DNA from: Nonomuraea gerenzanensis
Lineage (GTDB): Bacteria > Actinomycetota > Actinomycetes > Streptosporangiales > Streptosporangiaceae
NCBI RefSeq assembly: GCF_020215645.1
Contig: NZ_CP084058.1
Location: 7,192,001-7,256,000 of the forward strand
Reading direction: 5' to 3'
Length of the DNA: 64,000 nucleotides
Part shown: piece by piece, positions 28,058-38,500 of the stretch
Layout of the letters: the number at the start of each line of letters is the position of its first letter
Numbering within the stretch: the stretch's first letter is position 1
Notes under the pieces: model-generated
What the model saw: the letters and a program-made list of their open reading frames with translations, nothing else
Databases searched by the model: none
What the model was told of the DNA's origin: nothing
Program-made: the position numbers and the translations under genes

Positions 28058-28300
28058 ATGTCCAGCCTTGCAGACGATCCAGCAGAACATTTTCTCGTGG
28101 TGGTGAACGAGGAAGGCCGGCATTCGCTCTGGCCGCAGCTCACCACCCCGCCTTCCGGCTGGACGCCGGTGCACGGCCCTGACGACCGCGCCGGCTGCCT
28201 GGCCTACATCGAGGAGCACTGGACCGACCTGCGGCCTCTCGGCCTCCTGAGCCGGCTCGCCGAACCAGGAGGCCCCCGTGGTAACGCACGGCCGAGCTGA
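28058..28300 (+). CDS. MbtH-like protein, NRPS adenylation-domain partner
   Basis: A protein of 80 residues. All hallmarks of MbtH are there: FLVVVNEEGRHSLWP, the conserved Trp residues in PSGWTPV and EEHWTDLRPLGL, and CLAYIEEHW. MbtH proteins bind A domains and are needed for their folding or activity. ATG 28058 lies about 10 bases after GGGGAA. The MFS gene begins inside its last codons (23-bp overlap), so the two are co-translated. It marks the left border of the biosynthetic cluster. Confidence 0.95.
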   Translation: MSSLADDPAEHFLVVVNEEGRHSLWPQLTTPPSGWTPVHGPDDRAGCLAYIEEHWTDLRPLGLLSRLAEPGGPRGNARPS

Positions 28301-29558
28301 CTCCATTTTCCGCAACAAGGCTTTCGCCGTGCTCTGGTCGAGCCAGTCGATTTCCTTTCTGGGAACGCAGCTGACTTATGTGGCGTTACCTCTCACCGCT
28401 GTCGCCGTGCTCGACGCGACCCCGATGGAGGTGGGCCTGCTGAATGCGCTGGAAACGCTTCCTTTTCTGTTGTTCGGATTGTTCGTCGGGGTCATGGTGG
28501 ACCGGTGGGCCCGGCGGCCGATCCTGGTCTGGGCGCATGCCGTGCGGTTCGCGGCGCTGGCCTGGATCCCGGTGGCGTACGTGCTGGATGTGCTGACGAT
28601 CGAGCAGTTGCTGGTCGTGACGTTCGTCGTGGGCGTCATGACGGTCTTCTTCGAGATCGCCTACCTGTCGTACCTGCCGGGCCTGGTCGATCGTGACCGG
28701 CTCATCGACGCCAACGGCAAGCTGCAGGCGTCCTCCTCGGTGGCCGAGGTCGCGGGTCCGGGCCTGGCCGGCGGGCTGATCAGCCTGATCGGCGCGCCCC
28801 TGGTGATCGCGATCGACGCCGTCAGCTACCTGGTCTCGGCGCTCGCCCTGCTCAGGCTGCCCAGGGACGGCACTCCCCCGCGCCGCGAGCAGTCCGGGCC
28901 GCCACCGGTCTGGGCCGCGCTGCGGGAGGGGTTCGCCGTCGTCGGCCGCAGCACCCTGCTGCGCTGGTGCACGATCGCGGTGTTCTTCCTCAGCCTGTTC
29001 TTCAGCTCGGTGATGGCGCTCTACTTCCTCTTCCTGATCAGGGAGGCGGGGATGGGCGCGGCGGCGGTCGGCCTGATCGTGGCGGGCGGCAGCGTCGGCG
29101 GGCTCGCCGGCGCGCTGCTGGCCGAGCGGCTGAACGCGTGGCTGGGCATCGGCCCCACCCTGGTGACGGCCCTGATGCTGCCGGGCTTCGGCTTCCTGCT
29201 GCTGTCGTTCGTCGAGGGCGCCTCGGCCGGCGCCGCGCTGCTCGCCGGGGCCGCCACGTTCGTCGGGTTCCTCGGCATCCCGATCTTCGACGTGACCGTC
29301 ATCAGCTCCCGCCAGTCGATCACCGCCGAGCACCTCCAGGGCCGGGTCAACGCCACGCAGCGGTCGCTGTCGTGGGGCACCCTGTCCCTGGGCTCCCTGA
29401 TGGGTGGTGCTCTGGCGGGGGTGCTGGGGCTGGAGGCGACGATCAGGTGGTCGGCGGTCGGGCTGTTCGTGCCCGCGGTGCTGCTGCTGTTGTCCCCGGT
29501 ACGGCGCATGCGCCGCCTGGCCGATCACGCCGAGCCGAGTTCTGTCGGCTCTACCTGA
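28278..29558 (+). CDS. MFS exporter (MFS_3/EntS-like) of the biosynthetic cluster
   Basis: A protein of 426 residues with about 12 hydrophobic segments. The N-terminal AVLWSSQSISFLGTQLTYVA and FVGVMVDRWARRPIL (motif A) and VSYLVSALALLRLP fit the MFS_3 group that holds EntS-type siderophore and small peptide exporters. It starts at GTG 28278 with AGGAGG 5 bases upstream. Codon 37 is TTA (28386-28388), rare in this genome and a sign of possible bldA-dependent translation. It likely exports, and gives self-protection against, the cluster product. Confidence 0.88.
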   Translation: MVTHGRADSIFRNKAFAVLWSSQSISFLGTQLTYVALPLTAVAVLDATPMEVGLLNALETLPFLLFGLFVGVMVDRWARRPILVWAHAVRFAALAWIPVAYVLDVLTIEQLLVVTFVVGVMTVFFEIAYLSYLPGLVDRDRLIDANGKLQASSSVAEVAGPGLAGGLISLIGAPLVIAIDAVSYLVSALALLRLPRDGTPPRREQSGPPPVWAALREGFAVVGRSTLLRWCTIAVFFLSLFFSSVMALYFLFLIREAGMGAAAVGLIVAGGSVGGLAGALLAERLNAWLGIGPTLVTALMLPGFGFLLLSFVEGASAGAALLAGAATFVGFLGIPIFDVTVISSRQSITAEHLQGRVNATQRSLSWGTLSLGSLMGGALAGVLGLEATIRWSAVGLFVPAVLLLLSPVRRMRRLADHAEPSSVGST

Positions 29559-29617
29559 CGGTCCTCTTCCTTGCTTCGTCGGTCGCCGAGCCATGCCCTG
29601 TGAAGGAGAGAACGCAC

Positions 29618-32600
29618 GTGGTGCACCTTCCCGATCCCTGGAGCCGGGGCGAGGATCCGCCCGCGGTCCTCGGCCTGCCCGCCGACCGGCTGGCGCCGGA
29701 GTTGTGCCCCCCGCGTGGCGGTCCGGTGCCGGTCGTGCTGGGTGGCGCGACCGTCCGGCGGCTCGGTGAGGTCGCGGCCGCGTACGGGACGGACCGGGGC
29801 GTTCCGCTGCTGGCGGCGTTCACGCTGCTGCTCGGCCGCTACGCGCGGGCCACCGAGGTCAGCGTGACCCTGGCGACGGCCGGCGAGCCGGCGGTCGTCC
29901 GGGCGCGCTGGCACGACGGGCTCACCTTCGCCCGGTTCCTCGCGGCGGTGCGAGCGGGCGTACCGGACGGCGTGGAGGAGCTACGCGCGTTCCAGGTCCC
30001 GCGCCCCGCCCTGGAGATGCGCTGGGACGGCGCCGCGCACGGCGTGATCACCTACGACGCGGGCGTCTTCGAGCAGGCGACCATGGAACGGTTCGCCGGG
30101 CACTTCGTGACCCTGCTGGAGTCCGCCCTCGCCACGCCCGCGGCGCCACTCCACCGGCTCGCGCACACCACGGCCGCCGAGCGGGCCCTCCTGCGAGCCT
30201 GGGGCACCGAGCCCGCGAGAGCGCCGGTCACCAGCGTCGTCGAAAGCTTCCTGGAACGTTCCATCACGACGCCGGACGCCGTGGCCCTGGAGTTCGAGGA
30301 CGGGACGCTGACCTACGGCGAGCTGCACGCGCGGGCGCACCACCTGGCGATCGCGCTGCGCTCGCGCGGCGTGACGGCGGAGAGCGTCGTCGGGCTGGCC
30401 ATGGAGCGCTCGTCGGCGCTGGTCGTCGCCATGCTCGCGGTGCTGATGGCCGGGGCGGCCTACCTGCCGCTGGACCCGGGGCATCCGGACGCGCGGCTGG
30501 CGTACATGGTGGAGGACAGCGGTGCCTGCCTGGTGCTCACCGACCGCCCCCTCTCCCTCCCAACCGGGGTGCCGACCACCGACCCTCGCACGCTCGTCGG
30601 CGCTGCGGTGCCGGACGCCGCCCCTGGAGCGCTGCCGGCCGGGGCCGCTCCGCTCGGAGCGCCGCCGCACCCGGAGCAGCAGGCGTGCGTGTTGTTCACG
30701 TCCGGCTCGACCGGCCGGCCCAAGGGTGTCACGATCACCCATCGCGGCATCGTGCGCCTGGTCCGCGACGCCGCCTACCTCGGCTGGGGCCCGTCCGACG
30801 TGATCGGGCAGGTGGCGAACACCTCGTTCGACGCGGCCACGTTCGAGATCTGGGGCGCGCTGCTGAACGGCGCCCGGCTGGCCGGCGTCCCCCGGCACGA
30901 GGTGCTCTCCCCGGCGGCGCTGCGCCGGCGCATCGAGACGGGCGGCCTGACCTCGATGCTGCTCACCACGTCGGTCTTCCACCGCTGCGCGGACGCGGAC
31001 CCGGCCATGTTCCGGCCGCTGCGCACGCTCTTCTTCGGCGGCGAGGCGGCCGACCCGCGGCGGGTGCGCGCCGTGCGCGCCGCCGCCCCCGGCGTGCGGC
31101 TGGTGAACGCCTACGGCCCGACGGAGTGCACCACGATCGCGACCTGCCACGACGTCACCGCCCTCCCGCCGGAGACGACGGCCCGGCTCCCCATCGGCCG
31201 GCCGATCAGCGGCACCGTCGCCTACGTGCTCGACCGCCACGGCGGGCACGCGGGCGTGGGCGTGCCCGGTGAGCTGCACCTGGGCGGCCCCGGCCTGGCG
31301 CGCGGGTACGCGGGCCGTCCCGGGCCGACCGCCGAGCGGTTCGTGCCGAGCCCGTTCGGGTCCGGGGAACGGCTCTACCGGACGGGGGACGTGGCCCGGT
31401 GGCGGGGGGACGGGCTGCTGGAGTACCTGGGGCGTACCGACGCGCAGGTGAAGATCCGCGGCGTGCGCATCGAGCCGGACGAGATCGCGACCGTCCTCGG
31501 CACCCATCCCGGCGTGACGGCGGCGGTGGTCACCGTCATCGGGGAGGGCGAGCAGGCGGCCCTGGCCGCGTACGTCGTCGCGCGCGGCGGCTCGCGGGCC
31601 GAGCTGCGCTCGTTCCTGGCGGAGCGGCTCCCCGCCGCGATGGTGCCCGCCTGGTACGTGCCTCTCGGTGAGCTGCCGGTGACCCCGAACGGCAAGGTGG
31701 ACCTCGCCGCCCTCCCCCGCCCGACGGAACACGACACGGTGCGCGCCGAGCTGCGCGTCCCGCCCCGGGGTCCGGCCGAGGAGGTGGTCGCCCAGGTCTG
31801 GGCCGAGCTGCTGCGGCTGCCGGACGTCTGCGCGAACGAGGACTTCTTCGCGCTCGGCGGCGACTCCCTGCTGGCGGCGCAGGCGGTGACCAGGGTCGCG
31901 GAGCGGCTCGGGGTCACGCCGAGCGTCCGCGACCTGTTCGAGGCGCCCACGGTGGCGGCGTTCGCCCGCCGGGCCGCGGCGTCCGGCTCCACGCGCGCCC
32001 GGCCGCCGATCGTGCCCGCCGGGCCGGGGCCGGCGCCGTTGTCCTTCGCCCAGCAGCGGCTGTGGTTCCTGGATCGGCTGGTGCCCGGTGGCTCGCTCTA
32101 CAACGTGGCGCTGGCGCTGACGTTCGACGGGGAGCTCGATCAGGACGCTCTGCGTGAGGCCCTGCGGGAGCTGGTGCGGCGCCACGCCGCGTTGCGGACG
32201 CGGGTGGTGGAGGGGGTGGATGGGGAGCCGTACCAGGTGGTGGCGGATCTGGAGCTGGACCTGGAGGTGGTGGAGCTGCGCGGGCTGCCCGGCGCCGAAC
32301 GGGACGCGGTGGTGTCGCGGCGCGGGCGGGAGGAGGCGGCGCTGCCGTTCGAGCTGCTCGCCGGGCCGCTCTTCCGTGTCCGCTTGCTGCGGCTCGGGGA
32401 GCGGCGGTGCGTGGTGTTGATGACGATGCATCACCTGGTGTGCGACGGCTGGTCGGTGGGGGTGCTCGTCCGCGACCTCGGGGCGCTCTACCGGGCGGCG
32501 CTCGACGCTGCGGGCGGCACTGCGGGCGGCACTGCGGGCGGCACTGCGGGCGGCGCTGGGAGGGGGCCGTTGCCGCCGGTGCCGGTCCAGTACAGGGATT

Positions 32601-35485
32601 ACGCCGTGTGGCAGCGGGCCTGGCTCGGCGGGGCCGTGCGGGCGGAGCAGCTCGCGTACTGGGTGGATCGCCTGGCCGGTGCGCCGCCCGTCCTGGAGCT
32701 GCCCACCGACCGTCCGCGCCCGGCCGCTCCCCGGCACGCGGGCGGCACCGTTCCCGTACGGCTGTCGGCGGGGCTGACGGCCCGGCTCGACGAGACCGGC
32801 CGGCGACTCGGCGCGACCCGGTTCATGACCCTGCTCGCGGTCTTCATGCTGCTGCTCGGCCGGTACGCGGGGGTCAGGGACGTCAGCGTCGGCACCCCGG
32901 TGTCGGGGCGGGGGCGTCCCGAGCTGGAGGACGTGGTCGGGTTCTTCGTGAACACGCTGGTGCTGCGGGCGCGGTGGGACGAGCGCATGACCTTCGCCGA
33001 GTTCCTGGCGGTCGTCAGGGACGCGACGCTGGGGGCCTTCGAGCATCAGGATGTGCCGTTCGAGCAGGTCGTGGAGGCGGTGCGGCCGGCGCGCGAGCCG
33101 GGGCGGACGCCGTTGTTCCAGGTGATGATGTCGATGCAGGACGTGCCGGAGGGGGTGGCCGTCACACCAGGGGTGTCGATGGGGGTGCGTGAGCTGGTCG
33201 GCACGGTGGCGAAGTTCGATCTCACGTTGGTGTGGGACGAGGGGGGCGGGGGTGAGCTGCGCGGGGGGATCGAGTACGACGTCGAGCTGTTCGAGCGGGC
33301 GACTGTGGAGCGGGTCGCGGGGCATCTCGTGCGGCTGCTGGAGTGTGCGGTGGCGGCGCCGGAGACGCGGCTGGCCGGGCTGTCGATGCTCGGCGAGGGG
33401 GAGGCCGGCTCCCTTCTGGGCGGTCCAAGTGATCCGGGCGAGCGCACGAGCACCGGCACAGGCCGCGAAGCTCCCCCATCTCTGCTGGAGCTGCTCGCCT
33501 CGGCGGTCGCCCGATGGGGCGGGCGGACGGCGGTCAGCCAGGGCGGGCGGTCGCTGAGCTACGCCGAGCTGGCCGACCGTTCCGACCGGATCTGCGCCTT
33601 CCTGCGCGGACGCGGCGTCGGGCCGGGCAGCTCGGTCGTCGTACGGATGGAGCGCTGCCCCGACTGGCCCGCCGCCCTGATCGGCGTCATGAAGGCGGGC
33701 GCCGCCTACGTGCCGGTCGACGTGGCCGCCCCGCGAGGCAGGCTGGAGCAGGTCCTCGCCGACTCGGGGGCCGCCCTGCTGCTGGGCTCGCGGGCGTGCG
33801 CCGGACCGACCGCCCACGGGGTGCCCGTCGTCGCCGTCGAGGACGCGATCGCCGAGGGCGGCCCGGTCACCGGCCCTGAGCCCGAGGTCTCCCCGGCGGC
33901 GACGGCGTACGTGCTCTACACGTCCGGAACGACAGGCGCTCCCAAGGGCGTCTGCGTCAGCCAGGCGAACCTCGCGCACACCCTCACCGCCGTCGCCGGC
34001 CGCTACGGCTTACGGCCCGACGACCGGGTGCTCCAGTTCGCCTCCCTCGCTTTCGACGTCGCGGCGGAGGAGCTGTTCGCCACCCTGATCCGGGGAGCGC
34101 GCGTGGTGCTGCTGCCCGAGGGGCCGGTGCCGGGCATCGACGAGCTGACCGGCCTGGTCCGGCGCGAGCTGCTCACCGTCCTGAACCTTCCGGCCTCCTA
34201 CTGGCACGAGTGGGTGGCGGTGCTCGGACAGCATCCGGTCAGTGACTGCCCCGCTCTCAGGCTCGTGGTGGTGGGCAGCGAACGGGTGGACGCGGGACGG
34301 CTGGCCGAATGGCGGGCGGCGTGCCCGCCGGGGGTGCGCTGGCTGAACGCGTACGGGCCGACGGAGGCCACCATCACCGCCACCGTCCACGAACCGGACG
34401 AGGCCGACCGGGCCGGTGAGGCGACTGTGCCGATCGGGAGGCCGCTGGCTGGTGTCCGTGCGTACGTGCTGGACGAGCTGCTGCGGCCGGTCCCCCTTGG
34501 TGTCCACGGAGACCTTCACCTGGCCGGGGGCGGTGTCGCTCAGGGGTATCTCGCGGATCCCGTGCTTACCGCCGAGCGGTTCCTGCCCGATCCCTGGGGG
34601 CGTCCGGGCGAGCGCATGTATGCCACCGGTGACCGGGCCCGGGTGGATGCCGGGGGGACGCTGCACTTCCTCGGCCGCGACGATGACCAGGTCAAGCTGC
34701 GTGGGTTCCGGATCGAGCTCGGGGAGGTGGAGGCGGCTCTGGCCGCGCATCCGTGGGTGCGGGAGGCGGCGGTGGTGCTGCGCGAGGACGTTCCGGGCGG
34801 GGCTGCGCTGGTGGCCTATGCGGCGCTGTCCGGCGCTGCCACGCCTATCGCGTTGTCCGGCGCCGGCTCACCTGCCGCGCCGGCCGATGACGCCACGCTC
34901 GCGGAGCTGCGCAGGCATCTCGCGGCGTGCCTGCCCGGCTACATGCTGCCGGCCGCGATCGTCGTCGTGGACGGCCTGCCGCGCGGCGAACGCGGCAAGA
35001 TCGACCGGCGCGCGCTCCCGGCTCCGGCGCCTGGCCCCCTGGCACCTCACGCCCCGCCGCCGGACGTCGGGCGCCATCCGGCCGATCCCCCTGCGGCGGA
35101 GGCGAGGGAGCGCCCAGCCGGAGTCCCGCCAGCAGGCGCCGAAGACCGGCCGGCTCGGGTGCCGCTGGTGGGTGAGATGGAGCGGCTGGTGGCCGCCGTC
35201 TGGGCCGAGGTGCTCGCGGTCGAGCAGGTGGGCGCCGAGGACAACTTCTTCGAGGCCGGCGGCCACTCCCTGCTCATCCTGCGGGTGCAGTCCCGGCTGG
35301 CCGAGCGGCTGGGGCGGCGGATCCCGGTGGCGGACCTGTTCCAGTTCCCCACCGTACGGAGCCTGGCCCGGCATCTCGCCGCCGCCGGCGACGCGCACCC
35401 CTCCCCCGGCGAGGCGGGGTGCCGCCGCGCCGACGCACGCAAGGCGCATTCGCGCACCCCGGCACCGCGGAGGTCTCCCCGGTGA
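29618..35485 (+). CDS. Nonribosomal peptide synthetase, (C-remnant)-A-T-C-A-T
   Basis: A protein of 1955 residues. Domains: truncated condensation C-terminal lobe (1-200, no HHxxxDG); A1 (about 214-700, LFTSGSTGRPKG, YGPTE, YRTGD); T1 (725-790, LGGDSLLAAQ); full C (805-1255, MHHLVCDGWS); A2 (1288-1800, LYTSGTTGAPKG, NAYGPTEAT); T2 (1855-1930, AGGHSLLIL). By hand alignment to GrsA the A1 code is D-A-F-L-F-G-A-T-I-K, suggesting a hydrophobic residue, and A2 is D-V-E-N-V-V-A-I-T-K, without a clear match. GTG 29618 is chosen for GAAGGAG 9 bases upstream. A TTA codon occurs at residue 1465. It should start the chain and pass a dipeptide to the PKS. Confidence 0.93.
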   Translation: MVHLPDPWSRGEDPPAVLGLPADRLAPELCPPRGGPVPVVLGGATVRRLGEVAAAYGTDRGVPLLAAFTLLLGRYARATEVSVTLATAGEPAVVRARWHDGLTFARFLAAVRAGVPDGVEELRAFQVPRPALEMRWDGAAHGVITYDAGVFEQATMERFAGHFVTLLESALATPAAPLHRLAHTTAAERALLRAWGTEPARAPVTSVVESFLERSITTPDAVALEFEDGTLTYGELHARAHHLAIALRSRGVTAESVVGLAMERSSALVVAMLAVLMAGAAYLPLDPGHPDARLAYMVEDSGACLVLTDRPLSLPTGVPTTDPRTLVGAAVPDAAPGALPAGAAPLGAPPHPEQQACVLFTSGSTGRPKGVTITHRGIVRLVRDAAYLGWGPSDVIGQVANTSFDAATFEIWGALLNGARLAGVPRHEVLSPAALRRRIETGGLTSMLLTTSVFHRCADADPAMFRPLRTLFFGGEAADPRRVRAVRAAAPGVRLVNAYGPTECTTIATCHDVTALPPETTARLPIGRPISGTVAYVLDRHGGHAGVGVPGELHLGGPGLARGYAGRPGPTAERFVPSPFGSGERLYRTGDVARWRGDGLLEYLGRTDAQVKIRGVRIEPDEIATVLGTHPGVTAAVVTVIGEGEQAALAAYVVARGGSRAELRSFLAERLPAAMVPAWYVPLGELPVTPNGKVDLAALPRPTEHDTVRAELRVPPRGPAEEVVAQVWAELLRLPDVCANEDFFALGGDSLLAAQAVTRVAERLGVTPSVRDLFEAPTVAAFARRAAASGSTRARPPIVPAGPGPAPLSFAQQRLWFLDRLVPGGSLYNVALALTFDGELDQDALREALRELVRRHAALRTRVVEGVDGEPYQVVADLELDLEVVELRGLPGAERDAVVSRRGREEAALPFELLAGPLFRVRLLRLGERRCVVLMTMHHLVCDGWSVGVLVRDLGALYRAALDAAGGTAGGTAGGTAGGAGRGPLPPVPVQYRDYAVWQRAWLGGAVRAEQLAYWVDRLAGAPPVLELPTDRPRPAAPRHAGGTVPVRLSAGLTARLDETGRRLGATRFMTLLAVFMLLLGRYAGVRDVSVGTPVSGRGRPELEDVVGFFVNTLVLRARWDERMTFAEFLAVVRDATLGAFEHQDVPFEQVVEAVRPAREPGRTPLFQVMMSMQDVPEGVAVTPGVSMGVRELVGTVAKFDLTLVWDEGGGGELRGGIEYDVELFERATVERVAGHLVRLLECAVAAPETRLAGLSMLGEGEAGSLLGGPSDPGERTSTGTGREAPPSLLELLASAVARWGGRTAVSQGGRSLSYAELADRSDRICAFLRGRGVGPGSSVVVRMERCPDWPAALIGVMKAGAAYVPVDVAAPRGRLEQVLADSGAALLLGSRACAGPTAHGVPVVAVEDAIAEGGPVTGPEPEVSPAATAYVLYTSGTTGAPKGVCVSQANLAHTLTAVAGRYGLRPDDRVLQFASLAFDVAAEELFATLIRGARVVLLPEGPVPGIDELTGLVRRELLTVLNLPASYWHEWVAVLGQHPVSDCPALRLVVVGSERVDAGRLAEWRAACPPGVRWLNAYGPTEATITATVHEPDEADRAGEATVPIGRPLAGVRAYVLDELLRPVPLGVHGDLHLAGGGVAQGYLADPVLTAERFLPDPWGRPGERMYATGDRARVDAGGTLHFLGRDDDQVKLRGFRIELGEVEAALAAHPWVREAAVVLREDVPGGAALVAYAALSGAATPIALSGAGSPAAPADDATLAELRRHLAACLPGYMLPAAIVVVDGLPRGERGKIDRRALPAPAPGPLAPHAPPPDVGRHPADPPAAEARERPAGVPPAGAEDRPARVPLVGEMERLVAAVWAEVLAVEQVGAEDNFFEAGGHSLLILRVQSRLAERLGRRIPVADLFQFPTVRSLARHLAAAGDAHPSPGEAGCRRADARKAHSRTPAPRRSPR
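32509..32556 (+). repeat. In-frame 12-bp tandem repeat within the NRPS C domain
   Basis: TGCGGGCGGCAC is repeated three times exactly (32509-32544) and a fourth time with one change (32545-32556). It encodes repeated Gly-Gly-Thr-Ala in a surface loop between the HHxxxDG motif and the YRDYAVWQ motif of the C domain. The unit is a multiple of three, so the frame is preserved. Confidence 0.95.
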
Positions 35486-35508
35486 CGCCCGCAACCTTGG
35501 AGACAGGA

Positions 35509-38500
35509 ATGACCGACGACATCATGAACGACGGCGCGGTGGCCATCGTGGGCATGGCCCTGCGGGTCCCCGGGGCCGACACCCTGGACGCCTTCTGGGC
35601 CAACCTGCGCGACGGCGTCGAGTCGATCACCACGTTCACCGACGAGGAGCTGCGCGCCGACGGCGTCACGCCGGAGCAGGCCGCCCGCCCCGGCTACGTG
35701 CGCAGGCTCGGCGTGCTCGCCGACATGGCGGGCTTCGACGCGGCCTTCTTCGGCTTCTCCCGCCGCGAGGCCCAGCTGCTCGACCCGCAGCACCGGCTGC
35801 TGCTGGAGTGCGCGTGGGAGGCGCTGGAGCACGCGGGCCTCGCCTCGGGTACGGACACGGTCACGGGCGTGTACGCCGGCGTGGGCGAGAGCGCCTACCT
35901 CCACCACAACCTGCTGCCCAACGGCGACCTGGTGGAGCGGGTCGGCGCCTTCCAGACCTCCATCGGCAACGACAAGGACTTCGTGCCGACGCGGATCTCG
36001 TACAAACTGGACCTGCGCGGGCCCAGCGTCAGCGTGCAGACCGGCTGCTCGACGTCCCTGGTCGCCGTGCACCTGGCCTGCCAGGCGCTGAACGGCGGCG
36101 AGTGCGACGTGGCGCTGGCCGGCGGCGCGACCGTCCTGCCGCAGCGGCGGGGCTACCTGCACGAGCCGGGCGGGATCAGGTCGTCCGACGGGCGCTGCCG
36201 CGCGTTCGACGCCGCAGCGGACGGCACCGTGGCCGGCAGCGGCGCCGCGGTGGTGGTCCTGAAGCGGCTCGAGCAGGCGCTGGCCGACGGGGACCTGATC
36301 CACGCCGTCATCCGCGGCTCGGCCGTGAACAACGACGGCGCGCGGAAGGTCGGGTTCACCGCGCCGAGCGTCGAGGGCCAGGCCGACGTGATCGCGGAGG
36401 CGCTCGCCGTCGCCGGCGTGGAGCCGTCCGGCATCTCCTACGTCGAGGCGCACGGCACCGGCACACCGCTGGGCGATCCCGTCGAGCTCGCCGCGCTCAA
36501 GAGCGCCTTCGGCGACGCCCCGGCGGGCGGCTGCGCGATCGGCTCCGTCAAGACGAACATCGGCCACCTCGACACGGCGGCCGGGGCGGCCGGGCTGATC
36601 AAGACGGTGCTCGCGCTCAAGGCCAGGCAGCTGCCGCCCTCGCTGCACTTCACCGAGCCGAACCCGCAGCTCGGGCTGGAGGGCAGCCCCTTCCACGTGA
36701 ACGCCGCCCTGACGCCGTGGCACGGGGAACGGCTGCGGGCCGGGGTCAGCTCGTTCGGCATCGGTGGCACGAACGCGCACGTCGTCCTGGAAGAGGCGCC
36801 CGTGCGCGCCCCGGCGGCGGAGGCCGAAGGCCGGGCCGCGCACGTCCTGCCGATCTCCGCCGCGACGCCCGCCGCGCTGGAGCGGATCGCCGCCAGGCTC
36901 GCCGGCCATCTCCGGGCGAACCCGGGCGAACGTCTCGCGGAGGTCGCCGCCACCCTGCAGCACGGCCGCCGGTCACTGCCTCATCGCGCCGCCATCGTCG
37001 TGGGCGCCGTGGGCGGCGCAGGCGAGGCTGCGGAGATGCTGGGGGCGGGTGTCCGGGCGCGGCACGCCGTGGACGGTGACCGCCCCGTGGTCTTCGCCTT
37101 CCCCGGGCAGGGCACGCAGAGCACGGGCATGGCGCGGGCGCTCCACGAGCAGGAGCCGGTGTTCCGCGAGGAGGCCGGCCGGGCCGCGACCCTGCTGCGG
37201 TCGCTCACGGGCGTCGACGTCCGCGCGGCACTGGGGCTGGGCGAGCCATCGCAAACCACCGGGCAGGAGATCGACCGGACGGCGCTCACCCAGCCGGCCC
37301 TGTTCGTCATGGAGTACGCCCTCGCCCGCCTGTGGCAGTCCTGGGGCGTGCGGCCCGCCGCCCTGCTGGGGCACAGCCTGGGCGAGCTGGTGGCCGCGTG
37401 CGTCGCCGGAGTGATGTCCCTGAAGGACGCGCTGCGCCTGGTGGCCGCGCGGGGCCGGCTCATGCAGGGCGCCCCGGCTGGCGCGATGACCGCCGTCCCG
37501 CTGCCGGAGGGCGAGGTCGTGCCGCTGCTGGGCGGCGACCTGGACCTGGCCGCCGTGAACGGCCCGCGCGTGTGCGTGGTCGCCGGCCCCTTCGAGGCGG
37601 TGGAGGCGTTCGAGGCGCTGCTCGCCGGGCGCGGCACCGGCTCCAGCCGCCTGCGCACCTCGCACGCCTTCCACTCTCGGCTGATGGACGACGCCGCGGC
37701 CGCCTTCGAGCGCGAGGCCGGGCGGATCCGGCTGTCACCTCCCGCCATCCCGTTCGTGTCGAACGTCACCGGCGGGTGGATCACCGATGAGCAGGCCACC
37801 AGCCCCGCGTACTGGGCGCGGCAGATCCGCGCCACCGTGCGCTTCGACGACGGCCTGCGCACGGCGCTCGGCACCGGAGCGGCGCTGGTGGAGCTGGGGC
37901 CTGGCCAGGTGCTGACGAGGCTGGCCCGGGTGGCGGGCGCGGAGGCGGTCGCCACCCTGCCCGAGAGCAACGGGCTGCTCGCCGCGGTCGGTGAGCTGTG
38001 GTGCCGGGGGGTCGCGATCGACTGGGCGGCGCCGGCGGGCGGGGTCGTACCGCGCCGCACGGTGCTGCCGGGCTACCCCTTCGAGCGCGAACGGTGCTGG
38101 ATCGACCCGCCGCGCGCCACCGTACCGAGCCCGCGTGACACCACGGACGAGCCGCACGCCGACGCCCGAGACGTGCAGGCCGGCGGACGGGAGCCGCACC
38201 CCACCGCCGCCACCGAGCCGCCGGCGCAGGGCGACCCCACCGAGCTGGAGATCGCCGCGATCTTCGCCGACCTCCTCGGCACCCCCGGCATCGGCCCCGA
38301 CGACGGCTTCTTCGAGCTGGGCGGCCACTCCCTGCTCGCCACCCAGCTCGTCGCCCGCGTCCGCGCCCTGCTGAACGTCGACATCCCGCTGCGCACCTTC
38401 GTCGAGCACCCCACGATCCGCGGCCTGGCACGCGCGGTGCACGCCGCCCGCGCCACGGCCGGGGAGGCGGAGCCGGCGGCGTTGCCGGTCATCGTCCCCG

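Noticed and set aside
29981..33979. A 1332-codon open frame antisense to the first NRPS
   Set aside because: Its composition (runs of His, Arg, Gln, Pro) is that of an antisense shadow; the plus-strand frame holds all NRPS motifs.
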